Of a stretch of DNA of 64,000 nt, positions 25,662 to 33,888 are shown piece after piece (the first letter of the stretch is position 1; each line of letters opens with the position of its first letter). The notes under the pieces were generated by a model. It was given only the letters and a program-made list of their open reading frames with translations. It did no database searches and was not told where the DNA came from. The position numbers and the translations under genes were made by a program. This DNA is from an uncultured Oscillospiraceae bacterium (GTDB lineage: Bacteria > Bacillota > Clostridia > Oscillospirales > Oscillospiraceae). The DNA lies in the NCBI GenBank assembly GCA_934623575.1, contig CAKTVL010000005.1:1-64000 (forward strand), given 5' to 3'.

Positions 25662-26546
25662 TTACCGCAACTTTTTCTCAACGCCGTCGAAGCGGTTGCT
25701 CTCCAGCTCTCTCACAAGAGGCAGCCCGATGAAGTCGTTGAACTGGGAAAAGCTCATCATTTTGTCCAGATAATTCCGGGTCGTGCCATTGGCGCGCAGA
25801 TCCACCAGCATGTCGTGCACCGCCATCGCCGCCACATACAGCGTGGAGATGGGGAACACCACCATGTCATACCCGAGCTCCTGCAGCTCCGCGGCCGTCA
25901 GAATGGGCGTGCGGCCTGTCTCCACCATGTTGGCGATGGTCCGGGCGGAGATCTCCTCGTTGACGCGGCGCATCTCCTCCACGCCCTCCACGCTCTCCAC
26001 GAACACCACATCCGCCCCCGCCTCCGCATAGAGCTTTCCGCGGCGGATGGCCTCGTCGATGCCGTACCGGGTTCGGGCATCGGTGCGGGCGATGATGAGG
26101 AAGTCCGGGTCGGTGCGGGCGGCGATGGCCGCCTTCAGCTTCATCACCATCTCCTGGGCGTCAATGACGTCGCGGCCCAGCATGTGGCCGCATTTCTTGG
26201 GCATGGTCTGGTCCTCCAGCTGGATGGCCGCCACGCCCGCGCGCTCATACTCCCGTATGGTGCGCACCACGTTGACGTTGTTGCCGAAGCCGGTATCCGC
26301 ATCGCAGATCACCGGCACGCTCACGGCCATGACCATGTCGGCGGCGCGCTCCGCCATCTCGCTCATGGTCATCAGGCCCACGTCGGGCTGCCCCAGCTTG
26401 CTGGCGGACTGTCCGTAGCCCGTCATGTACACGCAGGGAAAGCCTGCGGCTTCCGCCAGCCTGGCGCTGAGCGCATCATACGCGCCCGGCAGCACCAGGA
26501 TCTCCTTGGCGTCCACCAGTTGTCGCAGTCGTTTTCTTGCCTCCAT
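25662..26546 (-). CDS. Isocitrate lyase/PEP mutase superfamily enzyme
   Basis: A 294-residue TIM-barrel enzyme. LPGAYDALSARLAEAAGFPCVYMTGYG, CDADTGFGN (Mg2+ Asp), AAIQLEDQTMPKKCGHM (active-site loop KKCGH with the general-acid Cys) and IIARTDAR are diagnostic. KKCGH rather than KRCGH occurs in 2,3-dimethylmalate lyase and oxaloacetate/methylisocitrate-cleaving relatives, so a C-C lyase making pyruvate or a similar keto acid is likely; phosphonate-forming mutases are less likely. It sits between the transporter and the CoA-transferase in the operon. Confidence 0.82.
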   Translation of the reverse strand: MEARKRLRQLVDAKEILVLPGAYDALSARLAEAAGFPCVYMTGYGQSASKLGQPDVGLMTMSEMAERAADMVMAVSVPVICDADTGFGNNVNVVRTIREYERAGVAAIQLEDQTMPKKCGHMLGRDVIDAQEMVMKLKAAIAARTDPDFLIIARTDARTRYGIDEAIRRGKLYAEAGADVVFVESVEGVEEMRRVNEEISARTIANMVETGRTPILTAAELQELGYDMVVFPISTLYVAAMAVHDMLVDLRANGTTRNYLDKMMSFSQFNDFIGLPLVRELESNRFDGVEKKLR

Positions 26547-26577
26547 ACACGCTCCTTTCTCAATACGGCGCGCTGCC

Positions 26578-27768
26578 TCAGATCACATGCTCCTCCGCCA
26601 GCGCCTGCAGCTGTGCCTTGTCCATGCCCAGCAGCCGGCCGTAGATCTCCTCGTTGTGCTGTCCCAGCTCCGGAGCGCAGGTGCATACCTCCGGCATCAT
26701 GTCCAGCAGCTTGACAGGGTTGCCGTTGACCCGCATGTCGCCGATCTCCGGATGCTTCACCGGGATGAACATCTGCCGGTCCTCCACGATGTGGGGGTCA
26801 TGGCTCACCTGATAGAGGTCATTGATGGGGGACGCGGGCACACCGGCGGCATTGATGGCGTCGTAGGCCTCCGCCGCCGTCAGGGTGGCGCTCCACTTCT
26901 CGATCTCCACCTTCAGCGCGTCGTGGTTCTCGCAGCGCAGGGCGTTGTTCAGGAAACGGGGGTCCGTCAGCAGGTCCTCCCGGTGCAGCACCTTGGTGCA
27001 CAGCAGGTTGAACAGCTTGTCGTTGCCGCAGCCGATGACGAAATCGCCGTCCTTGGCCTTGAAGGAGTCGTAGGGATACGCAGAGGCGTACCGGTTGCCG
27101 ATGCGGCGGGGCAGCTTGCCGGAGGCAAAGTACCGCTGGGTGCCGGTCTCCAGGCTGGACACCACGCTGTCCACCAGCGCCACGTCCACCCGCTGGCCCT
27201 TGCCGCTGAGCTCTCTGGCGTGCAGCGCCGTCAGAACGCCGATGGTCAGGTTCATGCCGCCCAGCACATCGCCGATGGCCGTGCCCACGCGCAGGGGGTC
27301 GCCGTCCTGCTCGCCGGTGATGCTCATCAGCCCACCGTAGGCCTGGGCGATGATGTCATAGCCGGGGCGGGAGGAATACCGGCCATAGCTGCCGAAGCCG
27401 GAGACCGCCGCGTAGATGATGCGCTCATTGGTCTCCTTCAGCACGTCGTAGCCCAGGCCCATGCGGTCCATGACACCGGGGCGGTAGTTCTCCACCACCA
27501 CGTCCGCCTTCTTCACCATGGCCAGGAACATTTCCTTGCCCTTGGGGTCCTTCAGGTTCAGCGTAACGCTCTTCTTGTTGCGGTTCACATTGGCGTAGTA
27601 AAGGCTGGAATTGTTGACAAACGGGCCCATGCCCCGTGTGTCGTCCCCCTTGACGGGGATCTCGATCTTGATCACGTCCGCGCCGAAATCCGCCAGCATC
27701 ATGGTGCAGTACGGACCGGCCAGCACCCGCGTCAGATCCAGCACGACAATATCCTGTAAAGCTTTCAT
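26578..27768 (-). CDS. Class III (CaiB/BaiF) CoA-transferase
   Basis: A 396-residue family III CoA-transferase. LDLTRVLAGPYCTMMLADFGADVIKIE is the signature N-terminus; YANVNRNKKSVTLNLKDPKG, VVENYRPGVMDRMGLGYD and TAIGDVLGGMNLTIGVLTALHAR follow, the Asp of IGDVLGG being the residue that carries the acyl intermediate. Such enzymes move CoA between carboxylates such as succinate, HMG, itaconate or citramalate. Immediately upstream lies the HMG-CoA-lyase-like gene, so the acyl-CoA made here is probably its substrate (inference). Confidence 0.88.
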   Translation of the reverse strand: MKALQDIVVLDLTRVLAGPYCTMMLADFGADVIKIEIPVKGDDTRGMGPFVNNSSLYYANVNRNKKSVTLNLKDPKGKEMFLAMVKKADVVVENYRPGVMDRMGLGYDVLKETNERIIYAAVSGFGSYGRYSSRPGYDIIAQAYGGLMSITGEQDGDPLRVGTAIGDVLGGMNLTIGVLTALHARELSGKGQRVDVALVDSVVSSLETGTQRYFASGKLPRRIGNRYASAYPYDSFKAKDGDFVIGCGNDKLFNLLCTKVLHREDLLTDPRFLNNALRCENHDALKVEIEKWSATLTAAEAYDAINAAGVPASPINDLYQVSHDPHIVEDRQMFIPVKHPEIGDMRVNGNPVKLLDMMPEVCTCAPELGQHNEEIYGRLLGMDKAQLQALAEEHVI

Positions 27769-27780
27769 AGTCTTCTCCTG

Positions 27781-28677
27781 TCAGCAGCACGGGCTCTTGG
27801 CTGCGATATTCATCTGGTGTCCGCTGTACACGCCCTCGATCTCGGCGTGCTGCTGCTTGGACAGCGCCAGCAGCTTGTCAAAGTCGATGCCGGTGTCATA
27901 GCCCATGCGCTGGAACATATAGACCATATCCTCCGTGGCGGTGTTGCCGGAGGCGCCGGGTGCGAAGGGGCAGCCGCCCAGGCCGCCCAGCGTGGACTGC
28001 ACCGTATCCACGCCGGCCTCTACCGCCGCCAGCGTGTTCACCAGCCCCATGCCCCGGGTGTCGTGGATGTGTACCTGCATCCTCGTGTCGGGGAAGCGCT
28101 CCCAGATGCCCTTCACCGTGCGGCGCACCTGCGCGGGGTCGGCGATACCGATGGTATCCGCCAGATAGACCTCATCCACGCCGCAGCTGCGGATGCGCTC
28201 CACAAAGCGCAGCACCTTGTCCAGCTCAGGGATGCCCTCAAAGGGGCAGCCGAAGGTGGTGGCCATGCCGATGCACAGCTGCAGCTCCGGAAAGCTCTCC
28301 CTGATCCTGCGCAGCTCCTCAAAGGACTGGTCGTGGGTTCGGTTGATATTGGCCTTGTTGTGGGACTCGCTGACAGAGATCACATACGTCAGGTGCTTCA
28401 GCCCCGCCTCCTTGGCCAGCTGTGCGCCCTTGAAGTTGGGGATCAGCGCCACCAGATCCTTGTCGGGATACTTCTCCACGCAGTAGCGGGACACCTCGCC
28501 GGCGTCCACCATCTGCGGGATGGCGCGGGGACTGACGAAGGAGGTGATCTCCATACTCTGGATACCGCAGGCGAACAGCCCGTCGATATACCGGAGCTTC
28601 TCCTCCGTGGGCAGCACCTGCTTGAGGTTCTGCCAGCCGTCCCGCGGCCCGCACTCAAGAACTTTGATCTTTTGCAT
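27781..28677 (-). CDS. HMG-CoA lyase family enzyme
   Basis: A 298-residue DRE-TIM barrel lyase of the hydroxymethylglutaryl-CoA lyase family. CGPRDGWQN holds the catalytic Arg-Asp, MQVHIHDTRGMG the metal-binding HxH, and LGGLGGCPFAPGASGNTATEDMVYM the family signature with the catalytic Cys. It would split HMG-CoA to acetyl-CoA and acetoacetate, or a related branched acyl-CoA such as citramalyl-CoA. First gene of the operon, with AGGAGG before the ATG and a consensus promoter 70-100 bases upstream. Confident for family, moderate for the exact substrate. Confidence 0.87.
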   Translation of the reverse strand: MQKIKVLECGPRDGWQNLKQVLPTEEKLRYIDGLFACGIQSMEITSFVSPRAIPQMVDAGEVSRYCVEKYPDKDLVALIPNFKGAQLAKEAGLKHLTYVISVSESHNKANINRTHDQSFEELRRIRESFPELQLCIGMATTFGCPFEGIPELDKVLRFVERIRSCGVDEVYLADTIGIADPAQVRRTVKGIWERFPDTRMQVHIHDTRGMGLVNTLAAVEAGVDTVQSTLGGLGGCPFAPGASGNTATEDMVYMFQRMGYDTGIDFDKLLALSKQQHAEIEGVYSGHQMNIAAKSPCC

Positions 28678-28748
28678 TTCCTGTATGCCTCCTGTGCATT
28701 TTGAAATACGGTTAGCTTATGTTGCTTAAATTTAATCTAACTGCCTAA

Positions 28749-28777
28749 AATATATAAGCTTCCTCCGGGAATGTCAA
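28749..28777 (-). promoter_or_regulatory. Promoter of the catabolic operon
   Basis: Minus strand TTGACA (28777-28772), 17-base spacer, TATATT (28754-28749). The leader then contains TTAAATTTAAGCAA (about 28735-28722), sharing TTAAGCAA with the start region of the divergent LacI gene. Confidence 0.75.
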
Positions 28778-28891
28778 GATGTTAACTGGAAAATCAGAGG
28801 ATTGAACAGAATCATTTTCCCGATTTTGTGCACAATCCCACATTCTTTCTCCAGGGAAAACGCGCATTTTTCAGGTTGTTTTATTTAAGCA

Positions 28892-28920
28892 TTGACATTC
28901 GTAGTTAAAAGATATATAAT
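28892..28920 (+). promoter_or_regulatory. Promoter of the divergent LacI gene
   Basis: TTGACA (28892-28897), 17-base spacer, TATAAT (28915-28920), 28 bases before the start codon. TTAAGCA words lie at about 28886 and 28919, on either side, as candidate half-sites for the LacI protein. Confidence 0.8.
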
Positions 28921-28948
28921 TAAGCAAGAAATTAAGGAGGTGCCACAA

Positions 28949-30016
28949 ATGGGCGTTAAGCTGAAAGACATCGCGGAGCAGTGCGGCACATCGGTGGCCA
29001 CCGTCTCCTATGTGCTCAGCGGCAAGGGTGCCGCCAGCCGCATCTCCGCCGAGATGCAGGAGCTGATCTTCGACACGGCGGAAAAGCTGGGCTACACGCG
29101 GAAGGCCGCGCCGCCCAAGCCGAAAAAGCCCCGCATCGCCATCTACTGGCCAAAAAAGGGACTGGAGACCACGCTGGTCAGCATCATGAACGGGCTGAAC
29201 TCGGCGATCCTGTTCGACACCGTCCCCATCAGCATCGCTATCTGCCCCTACGAGGCCAACAACCTGCACCTGGAGGACGATCTCTGGTCCAGCCGCGTAT
29301 ATGACGCGGCCATCATCGTCTCCGCCAGCGCCGGCGATCTGGCGACGCTGGCCAAGCGGAAGCCCAAGATCCCCGTGGTGCTGCACAACCGCGTGCTGGA
29401 GGGCTACCCCTGCGTCTCCATCGACCAGGAGGCCGTGGGCCGCATCGCCGCGGAGCAGGCCGTGTGCAAGGCCGGCGACGACATCGGTCTGGTCATCAAC
29501 CCCGCGCCGTATCTGGGCCTGAGCCAGCGCGGCACCGCCATCAGCCAGACCTGCCTGGAATACGGCGTGGACATCCACACCCGCACCTTCTACTGCGAGA
29601 ACAACATCGACGCCGGCTACGAGCTGGGCATCCGGATGATCCGCAATCACAACGTACCCAAGGCCGTCATCTGCACCTACGACATCGTGGGCTTCGGCCT
29701 GATGCGCGCGCTGATCGAGGCCGGCTATCAGGTGGGCAGCGAGGTGCAGATCATCACCACCTGCACCTCCCTGCCGCAGTTCTTCGCCAAGTCCACCCCC
29801 TCCATGACGGTGGTGGACCTGAAAATGGAGGAGACCACCCACCGCGCCGTGCGGCTGGCCATCGACCTGGCGCTGCAGCACCTGGACGGCGCGGACATCC
29901 GCCCCACCATCGTCCAGCCGCAGATCACCTACCGCGAGTCCAGCCCCGTGCCCACCTTCGAGGAGATGGAGCACCTGAAGCGCTGCAAAGCCGCCCATTC
30001 CACCGACGTATCGTGA
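28949..30016 (+). CDS. LacI family transcriptional regulator
   Basis: A 355-residue LacI/GalR regulator: helix-turn-helix KLKDIAEQCGTSVATVSYVLSGKG at residues 4-27 with hinge, then a periplasmic-binding-like sensor (RIAIYWPKKGLETTLVS, VHLHNRVL-type PVVLHNRVLEGYPCVSIDQEA, PKAVICTYDIVGFGLMRALIEAG). AAGGAGGT before ATG 28949 fixes the start; the longer frame from 28892 starts inside the promoter. Divergent from the esterase/SLC13/CoA-transferase operon with back-to-back promoters, so it very likely controls that operon and itself in response to the imported carboxylate or its CoA ester. Confidence 0.88.
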   Translation: MGVKLKDIAEQCGTSVATVSYVLSGKGAASRISAEMQELIFDTAEKLGYTRKAAPPKPKKPRIAIYWPKKGLETTLVSIMNGLNSAILFDTVPISIAICPYEANNLHLEDDLWSSRVYDAAIIVSASAGDLATLAKRKPKIPVVLHNRVLEGYPCVSIDQEAVGRIAAEQAVCKAGDDIGLVINPAPYLGLSQRGTAISQTCLEYGVDIHTRTFYCENNIDAGYELGIRMIRNHNVPKAVICTYDIVGFGLMRALIEAGYQVGSEVQIITTCTSLPQFFAKSTPSMTVVDLKMEETTHRAVRLAIDLALQHLDGADIRPTIVQPQITYRESSPVPTFEEMEHLKRCKAAHSTDVS

Positions 30017-30020
30017 ACAA

Positions 30021-30093
30021 AAAAGCACCGGAGCGCGGCCGCCGCCGTCTCTCCGGTGCTTTTGCGGAAAAAGACGCCCCTCCGGGCGTCTTT
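30021..30093. terminator. Two adjacent hairpins between convergent genes
   Basis: AAAAGCACCGGAG (30021-30033) pairs with CTCCGGTGCTTTT (30051-30063), and AAAAAGACGCCC (from 30069) pairs with GGGCGTCTTT (to 30093). The first serves the LacI gene, the second the LysR gene on the other strand. Confidence 0.8.
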
Positions 30094-30098
30094 CGCTC

Positions 30099-30983
30099 TT
30101 ATTCCTCCCCATTTTCCGCCACCCAGGCCCGCACATACTCCACGAACAGGCGGGTAGAGCTGGACAGCGCCTTCTTGTCCTTCACGCCGATGCCGATGGT
30201 CCGGTAGAAATGCAGCGGCGCGCGGCATACCCGGATGGGCGACGGGCTGTGCCGCACCATCAGCTCCGGCAGCAGGCTGATGCCCAGCCCCTCTGACACC
30301 ATGGCCAGGATGGTCCGGTCCTCCCGGGCGATGTACTTCACGTTGGGCCGTATGCCCATCTCGTCAAAGGCCGCCATGATCTCGTAGTCGTCCCCCTCCT
30401 CCAGCTGAATAAACGGATCCGTGGCCAGCGCGGACGCCGGAAACGGGTCGCTGTCCGCGCAGGGGTGGTCGCAGGGCACGATGACCTGCAGCTCGTCCCG
30501 GTGCAGGGCGTAGGTCTGCAATCGCTTCACCGACGGCAGCCGCAGGAACCCGCAGTCCACCGCACCGGTGAGGATCCAGTTCTCGATCTGGTCGTAAAAG
30601 TCGCCGGTGACCACCTCAAACTCGATGTTGGGATACCGCTGCCCGAAATTCTTCAGGATACGGGGCAGCCACTGGGCGGACACGCTGGAAAACGTGGCGA
30701 TCTTCACCAGTCCGCTGTCCATGTCCTTCAGCCCCTCCACCGTCTGCATCAGCGCGTGGTGGGCGGCGCACAGCTTCTCGATCTTGGGCAGCACGGCGCG
30801 GCCGTCCGCCGTCAGCACCACGCCGCCGCGGTTGCGGCTCAGCAGCGTGACCCCCAGCTCGCTCTCCAGGGAATTGATGGCGTGGCTGATGCCGGACTGG
30901 GTGAAATTCATGGCCTCCGCCGCCTTGGAGAAGCTGCCGCAGGACACGGTCTTTAGAAACACCTGATACTTGGAAATGCTCAT
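30099..30983 (-). CDS. LysR family transcriptional regulator
   Basis: A 294-residue LysR regulator. Residues 1-60 form the winged helix (SISKYQVFLKTVSCGSFSKA, NFTQSGISHAINSLESELGV, LLSRNRGGVVLTADG); the rest is the two-lobed inducer domain (VKIATFSSVSAQWLPRILKNF, VDCGFLRLPSV, MVSEGLGISLLPELMV). ATG 30983 has GAAGGTG upstream and matches family starts; the longer frame does not. It could regulate the MATE exporter gene, which starts 360 bases away in the other direction, or a distant target. Confidence 0.87.
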   Translation of the reverse strand: MSISKYQVFLKTVSCGSFSKAAEAMNFTQSGISHAINSLESELGVTLLSRNRGGVVLTADGRAVLPKIEKLCAAHHALMQTVEGLKDMDSGLVKIATFSSVSAQWLPRILKNFGQRYPNIEFEVVTGDFYDQIENWILTGAVDCGFLRLPSVKRLQTYALHRDELQVIVPCDHPCADSDPFPASALATDPFIQLEEGDDYEIMAAFDEMGIRPNVKYIAREDRTILAMVSEGLGISLLPELMVRHSPSPIRVCRAPLHFYRTIGIGVKDKKALSSSTRLFVEYVRAWVAENGEE

Positions 30984-31049
30984 GGCGCACCTTCTTTCTG
31001 CCCCTATTTTACTATACAACTCCTCATGGAATCAAGAACAAATATGCGC

Positions 31050-31179
31050 TTCACAAATGCTATCCGCCGTGCTATTATATGACCGTGGTTCAGCCAACCA
31101 TACTTTTTCTTTTCCATGAGGGTACACCTCAAACCATCCCCCGGCCGTGCATGGGTACGCGGCCGGGGGCGCGTTTTTT
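31050..31179 (+). ncRNA. Candidate short RNA or leader with own promoter and terminator
   Basis: A promoter TTCACA (31050-31055), 17 bases, TATTAT (31073-31078) would start a transcript near 31085. Within about 95 bases come three hairpins: TGGTT-cagcc-AACCA, GAGG-gtaca-CCTC, and CCCCCGGCCG (31138-31147) with CGGCCGGGGG (31160-31169), the last followed by GCGCG and six T. No reading frame is supported. It may be a small RNA or an attenuated leader of the MATE gene. Confidence 0.45.
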
Positions 31180-31201
31180 CACACGCCCCAACAAAAAGCA
31201 T

Positions 31202-31320
31202 TTGAAATTCCCGCCAAGCCGTGCTAAAATGACCGGGTATGGCACCAGACAACTTCACAGATGGATCGTGTGGCAGAAATGCGTAAGTCCGGATTTGACG
31301 GACCTGCGCATTTTTTATTT
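31202..31320 (+). promoter_or_regulatory. Second promoter and attenuator upstream of the MATE gene
   Basis: TTGAAA (31202-31207), 17 bases, TAAAAT (31225-31230), then a leader of about 45 bases and a terminator: AAATGCG...GTCCG (31277-31291) pairs with CGGAC...CGCATTT (31299-31313) followed by TTTATTTTTTT, ending only 24 bases before the MATE start. The block around the -10 (GCCGTGCTA...ATGACCG) repeats that of the upstream unit. A premature terminator between promoter and gene implies regulated readthrough. Confidence 0.6.
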
Positions 31321-31343
31321 TTTTGAAAAGAAAGGTGATTTTT

Positions 31344-32753
31344 ATGGATACCGGAAATCAATTCCTGGGGGCGGAGCACATCGGCAAGCTCATGCGGCGG
31401 TATGCCGTTCCCTGCATCATCTCCCTGCTGGTGGGCGCGCTGTACAACATCGTGGACCAGATCTTCATCGCCAACGCCGACTACCTGGGCTCCTACGGCA
31501 ACGCGGCCAACACCGTGGTCTTTCCCCTGACCGTGGTGGCCCTGGGCATCGCCGTGTTCATCGGCGACGGCTGCTGCGCCTTCGTGAGCATCGCCCTGGG
31601 CCGCGGCGCCCGGGAGGACGCCCACAGGTCCGTGGGCAACGCCGTGGTGCTCTGCGTGGCCGCCAGCCTTGTGCTGACCGCGGTCTACCTGTTTTTCAGC
31701 CAGCCGATCCTGGCCCTGTTCGGCGGCACCGTCAACGCGGAGACCTACGCCCTTGCGCAGGAGTACTTCTTCTACATCACGCTGGGCATCCCCTTTTACA
31801 TGTTCGGCCAGGCCATGAACCCCGTGATCCGCAGTGACGGAAGTCCCAGATTCGCCATGGTGGCCACCGTCTCCGGCGCCGCCGCCAACGTGATATTGGA
31901 CCCGGTCTTTATCTACGGCTTCCGCTGGGGCATGATGGGCGCCGCCATGGCCACCGTCATCGGCCAGGTGCTGACCGCGGCGCTCTCCGCGTGGTATCTG
32001 TTCCACATGAAGGTGGTGCAGCTGGATAAAAGCAGCTTCCGCCTGGACGGAAGGCTGATCCCCAAATTCCTGGTCCTGGGCCTGACCAGCTTTCTGGCAC
32101 AGATCTCGCTGGTGGTATCCATGGCCGCCGTGCAGAACATGTGCATGAAATACGGCGCCAGGGACCCCATCTTCGGGCAGCCGGAGTACGCCCAGATCCC
32201 TCTGGCCGTTCTCGGCATCGTCATGAAGTTCTTCCAGATCGCCATCTCCGTGGCCATCGGCATGGCCGCCGGCTGCATCCCCATCGCCGGCTATAACATC
32301 GGCGCCGGCCACAGGGACCGCGCCAAGGCGCTGTTCTCCCGCCTGCTGCTGTTGGAGCTCATCGTCGGCGTGGTCGCCCTGGTGATCGTGGAGGTCTTTC
32401 CCCTGCAGATCGCCATACTCTTTGGCGCGGCAGGCGAAAGCGCGTACTACGCAGAGTTCACCGTGAAATGCTTCCGCATCTACCTGTGCCTGATGCCGCT
32501 GGCCACGCTGAACAAGGGCACCTTCATCTACCTGCAGGCGCTGGGCAAGGCCTTTGCCTCCACCGCCGTCTCCATGACCCGCGAGATCATCTTCGGCGTG
32601 TCGCTGCCCATTATCCTGCCCATGCTCTTCGGCCTGGACGGCCTGCTGTGGTCCTTCCCGGCGGCGGACCTGCTGACGTTTATCATCGCCCTCTTCTTTA
32701 TCCGCCAGACCTACCGCGAGCTGTCCGACGTCCCCAACGCAAAAGAAGCATAA
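31344..32753 (+). CDS. MATE family multidrug exporter
   Basis: A 469-residue, twelve-span exporter of the MATE family (MepA-like branch), which expels cationic drugs or metabolites using Na+ or H+. LLVGALYNIVDQIFIANADYLG, FPLTVVALGIAVFIGDGCCAF, NPVIRSDGSPRFAM, NVILDPVFIYGFRWGMMGAA and AAGCIPIAGYNIGAG are family landmarks in both halves. AAAGGTGA lies before ATG 31344. It is preceded by two promoter-terminator units, so expression is probably induced through the leader. Confidence 0.88.
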   Translation: MDTGNQFLGAEHIGKLMRRYAVPCIISLLVGALYNIVDQIFIANADYLGSYGNAANTVVFPLTVVALGIAVFIGDGCCAFVSIALGRGAREDAHRSVGNAVVLCVAASLVLTAVYLFFSQPILALFGGTVNAETYALAQEYFFYITLGIPFYMFGQAMNPVIRSDGSPRFAMVATVSGAAANVILDPVFIYGFRWGMMGAAMATVIGQVLTAALSAWYLFHMKVVQLDKSSFRLDGRLIPKFLVLGLTSFLAQISLVVSMAAVQNMCMKYGARDPIFGQPEYAQIPLAVLGIVMKFFQIAISVAIGMAAGCIPIAGYNIGAGHRDRAKALFSRLLLLELIVGVVALVIVEVFPLQIAILFGAAGESAYYAEFTVKCFRIYLCLMPLATLNKGTFIYLQALGKAFASTAVSMTREIIFGVSLPIILPMLFGLDGLLWSFPAADLLTFIIALFFIRQTYRELSDVPNAKEA

Positions 32754-32789
32754 GAAATACCCCCCGGCTCCGCCGGGGGATATTTCTTA
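32752..32789. terminator. Terminator between MATE gene and aro operon
   Basis: AGAAATAcCCCCCGGC pairs with GCCGGGGGaTATTTCT around TCC; it can serve both convergent genes. Confidence 0.8.
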
Positions 32790-32804
32790 ATTTATCCGTA
32801 TAGC

Positions 32805-33833
32805 TCAGCGCAGATCCGCCAGCTCCAGCACCAGCTGCTCCGTCTTTTCCCAGCCGATGCAGGCGTCCGTGATGGACAGGCCGTACACGCCGCCCTCCGG
32901 CTTCTGGTTGCCGTCCAGCAGATAGGACTCGATCATCAAGCCCTTGACCATACGCCGGATGTCCTCGCTGTGGCGGGTGCTGTGCAGCACCTCCTTGGCG
33001 ATACGTGCCTGCTGCTCCCATTTCTTGCCTGAGTTGGAGTGGTTGGTGTCGATGATCACCGCCGGGTTCTTCAAATCGCTCTTGCCGTACAGGTCGCACA
33101 GCTGGCTCAGGTCCTCATAGTGATAATTGGGCAGCGACCGGCCATACTTGTTCACCGAGCCGCGCAGGATGGCGTGGGCCAGCGGGTTGCCCTTGCTGTG
33201 TACCTCCCACTGGGAGAACAGGAAGGTGTGGGCGTGCTGGGCCGCCAGTATGGAGTTCATCATCACCGACAGGTCGCCGCTGGTGGGGTTCTTCATGCCC
33301 ACCGGCACGTCCAGCCCGCTGGCGATGAGCCGGTGCTGCTGATCCTCCACCGAGCGCGCGCCGATGGCCACATAGGAGAGGATGTCGGACAGATAGTAAT
33401 AGTTCTCCGGATACAGCAGCTCATCCGCGCCGGAAAAGCCGGTCTGCTCCAGCACCCGTATGTGCATCCGCCGTATGGCGATAAGCCCCTTGAGCATGTC
33501 CGGCTGGGCGTTGGGGTCCGGCTGGTGCAGCATGCCCTTATAGCCGTCGCCGGTGGTCCGGGGCTTGTTGCTGTAGATCCGGGGCACGATGAGTATCTTC
33601 TCCTGCACCCGCTGCTGCAGCGCACGCAGGCGGCCCACATACTCCAGCACCGCGTCCTCCCTGTCGGCGGAGCACGGCCCGATCAGCAGCATCAGCCGGT
33701 CGTCCTCCCCTGTGATGACCGCCCTAATCTGGCGGTCGTTTTCCTCTTTCTGCCGGGCCAGCGCCTCCGACACCGGATACATATCCTTGATGGTCTGCGG
33801 TGTGGGCAGCTTGCGCCTGAACTCCATATTCAT
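32805..33833 (-). CDS. aroF: 3-deoxy-7-phosphoheptulonate (DAHP) synthase, class I
   Basis: A 342-residue type I-alpha DAHP synthase: joins phosphoenolpyruvate and erythrose-4-phosphate in the first shikimate step. Motifs are LIGPCSADREDAVLEY, RIYSNKPRTTGDGYKGM, GVGARSVEDQQHR-like AIGARSVEDQQHRLIASG, GMKNPTSGD, IDTNHSNSGKKW and GLMIESYLLDGNQ with metal ligands. ATG at 33833 or 33827. It is the last gene of the operon although it catalyses the first step. A separate ACT or chorismate-mutase domain is absent; AroFGH enzymes are feedback-inhibited directly by an aromatic amino acid. The letter aroF/G/H is arbitrary here. Confidence 0.9.
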   Translation of the reverse strand: MNMEFRRKLPTPQTIKDMYPVSEALARQKEENDRQIRAVITGEDDRLMLLIGPCSADREDAVLEYVGRLRALQQRVQEKILIVPRIYSNKPRTTGDGYKGMLHQPDPNAQPDMLKGLIAIRRMHIRVLEQTGFSGADELLYPENYYYLSDILSYVAIGARSVEDQQHRLIASGLDVPVGMKNPTSGDLSVMMNSILAAQHAHTFLFSQWEVHSKGNPLAHAILRGSVNKYGRSLPNYHYEDLSQLCDLYGKSDLKNPAVIIDTNHSNSGKKWEQQARIAKEVLHSTRHSEDIRRMVKGLMIESYLLDGNQKPEGGVYGLSITDACIGWEKTEQLVLELADLR

Positions 33834-33888
33834 ACCAGTCTTTCCTTTCTGCTGTCTCTCTGTGCCGTGTCTTTTCCGGCGCGCCGTC

